A program made the translations under genes and the position numbers. Positions 6,701-6,911 of a stretch of DNA of 6,911 bases are shown piece after piece (position 1 is the first letter of the stretch; each line of letters starts with the position of its first letter). Where the stretch lies: NCBI RefSeq assembly GCF_946885885.1, contig NZ_CAMPHN010000213.1, forward strand, positions 1-6,911, in the 5' to 3' direction. Source of the stretch: an uncultured Pseudomonas sp. (GTDB lineage: Bacteria > Pseudomonadota > Gammaproteobacteria > Pseudomonadales > Pseudomonadaceae). The notes under the pieces are model-generated. The model was not told the origin of the DNA, searched no databases, and saw nothing but the letters and a program-made list of their open reading frames with translations.

Positions 6701-6911
6701 TGGACCGCGGAAAATTCGGTCGGCATCGGCGGCGCCTATATGTGCGTGTACGGCATGGAAGGTCCCGGCGGCTATCAGTTCGTCGGCCGTACCCTGCAGA
6801 TGTGGAACCGCTACCGCGACGTCGCAGCGTTCGACGGCAAGCCCTGGCTGCTGCGCTTCTTCGACCAGATCCGCTTCTACCCGGTGAGCGCCGAGGAATT
6901 ACTGCGTATCC
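3722..6911 (+). CDS. uca: Urea/guanidine carboxylase, biotin-dependent (3' end outside window); probably guanidine carboxylase
   Basis: The first 1063 residues of an enzyme usually near 1200 residues; the frame is open to the window edge. Using ATP and bicarbonate, it carboxylates biotin and passes the carboxyl to urea or guanidine. Residues 1-450 are the biotin carboxylase: [16 protein letters not shown] start, ATP-binding Lys157 and GGGGIGM (161-167), [17 protein letters not shown], Glu274, and [10 protein letters not shown] (288-297) with catalytic Arg292. A KipA-like carboxyltransferase half starts near 455 ([18 protein letters not shown]) and ends near 765, containing [13 protein letters not shown] and [14 protein letters not shown] KipI-like half runs from about 800 onward. 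The biotinyl domain must lie downstream. Residues 772-792 in the linker are encoded by a REP palindrome read in frame. The family cannot be split into urea and guanidine enzymes by eye; the riboswitch and deiminase genes favour guanidine. The symbol is the family one. Confidence 0.94.
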   Translation, partial: MFTKLLIANRGAIACRILRTLNELRIGGVAVYSEADAASLHIQQADEAHSLGEGPAAGTYLRVEKILAVAKQSGAQAIHPGYGFLSENAAFAEACEAAGIAFVGPTPEQLRVFGLKHTARALAKQHGVPMLEGTELLESLDAALIAGEQVGYPVMLKSTAGGGGIGMRVCNDAAELSEAFDAVKRLGQNNFSDSGVFIEKYIQRARHLEVQVFGDGQGEVLALGVRDCSVQRRNQKVLEETPAPNLPAGMAEELCAAAIQLARAVNYRSAGTVEFVYDSEAARFYFLEVNTRLQVEHGVTEQVWGVDLVRWMIELAAGDLPPLAELAKQLKPSGHAIQARLYAEDPGRDFQPSPGLLTAVNFPVADGKNLRIDTWVEAGCEIPPYFDPMIAKLIAWAPTRDAASAALDQALSDTLLYGVESNRDYLRQILLDAPFAGGKPWTRCLEGLTYRASTFEVLSAGTQTTVQDFPGRLGYWAVGVPPSGPMDDRALRLGNRLLGNEQGAAALEITMSGPTLRFNTDAVVAVTGAPIPLSVDGIEQPPNTALLVKAGSTLSLGTIQGAGARSYLCLRGGVQVPDYLGSKSTFTLGQFGGHGGRALRAGDVLHLLPLADNAPGAQLPAELCAALPAVREIRVIYGPHGAPEYFSEGYIATLFATAWEVHFNSSRTGVRLIGPKPEWARDSGGEAGLHPSNIHDNPYAIGAVDFTGDMPVILGPDGPSLGGFVCPVTIIEADLWQLGQLKAGDKVRFAPVDIATARELAKAQNLECASLRRSGLGRDQATNPIAAKAAPTQAHTLISPIVLDIGEADKRLVARLSGDTHLLLEIGAPELDLVLRFRGHALMQALEAKRLDGVIDLTPGIRSLQVHYQPETLALDDLLGIVAGEWDAVCAAQDLKVPSRIVHLPLSWDDPACQLAIEKYMTTVRKDAPWCPSNLEFIRRINDLPNLDEVYRTVFDASYLVMGLGDVYLGAPVATPLDPRHRLVTTKYNPARTWTAENSVGIGGAYMCVYGMEGPGGYQFVGRTLQMWNRYRDVAAFDGKPWLLRFFDQIRFYPVSAEELLRI
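6036..6096. repeat. REP-type palindrome inside the carboxylase gene, copy 2 (in frame)
   Basis: Arms 6036-6058 and 6074-6096 are a perfect 23-bp inverted repeat (GTAGGAGCGGCCTTGGCCGC... and its complement) around a 15-base loop. The right arm plus one base (6074-6097) equals 492-515 of the intergenic copy. It lies wholly within the carboxylase reading frame and is translated without a stop as RRSGLGRDQ, a short loop peptide ATNP, and IAAKAAPT. It falls between the KipA-like and KipI-like halves. Confidence 0.93.

Overview
The window is a GC-rich, tightly packed plus-strand operon from a gammaproteobacterium, most likely Pseudomonas in the broad sense. The clue is the set of interspersed palindromes, especially the GTAGGAGCGG...CCGCTCCTAC type that is scattered through Pseudomonas genomes. 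The species cannot be fixed from this sequence. All real genes are on the plus strand.

Layout: (1) 1-356, the C-terminal end of a NitT/TauT-type periplasmic substrate-binding protein whose start lies upstream of the window. (2) 357-548, a non-coding gap filled by two unrelated palindromic repeats. (3) 549-1364, the ABC permease. (4) 1361-2164, the ABC ATPase, joined to the permease by an ATGA overlap. (5) 2164-2892 and 2904-3539, two DUF1989-family proteins, long annotated as urea amidolyase (urea carboxylase)-associated proteins 1 and 2 and now known as the subunits of carboxyguanidine deiminase. (6) 3540-3721, a gap with a third palindromic repeat, followed by two short hairpins with ACGA and ACGG tetraloops that match the guanidine-II (mini-ykkC) riboswitch. 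(7) 3722 to the window end, a biotin-dependent carboxylase of the urea/guanidine carboxylase family, cut off before its biotinyl domain.

How it works together: the ABC transporter brings in a small nitrogen compound, the carboxylase uses ATP and bicarbonate to carboxylate it, and the two DUF1989 proteins deiminate carboxyguanidine to allophanate. An allophanate hydrolase, expected downstream, would finish to ammonia and CO2. The riboswitch directly before the carboxylase, together with the DUF1989 pair, argues that the true substrate is free guanidine rather than urea. A default annotation would probably still say urea carboxylase.

Most notable points: the guanidine-II riboswitch sits inside the operon, not at its head. 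A complete 61-bp REP-type palindrome lies in frame inside the carboxylase gene, in the linker between its KipA-like and KipI-like domains, and is read through as about 21 extra residues. One of the two DUF1989 subunits lacks the cysteine motif present in the other. Three distinct palindromic repeat families occur within 7 kb of a single operon.
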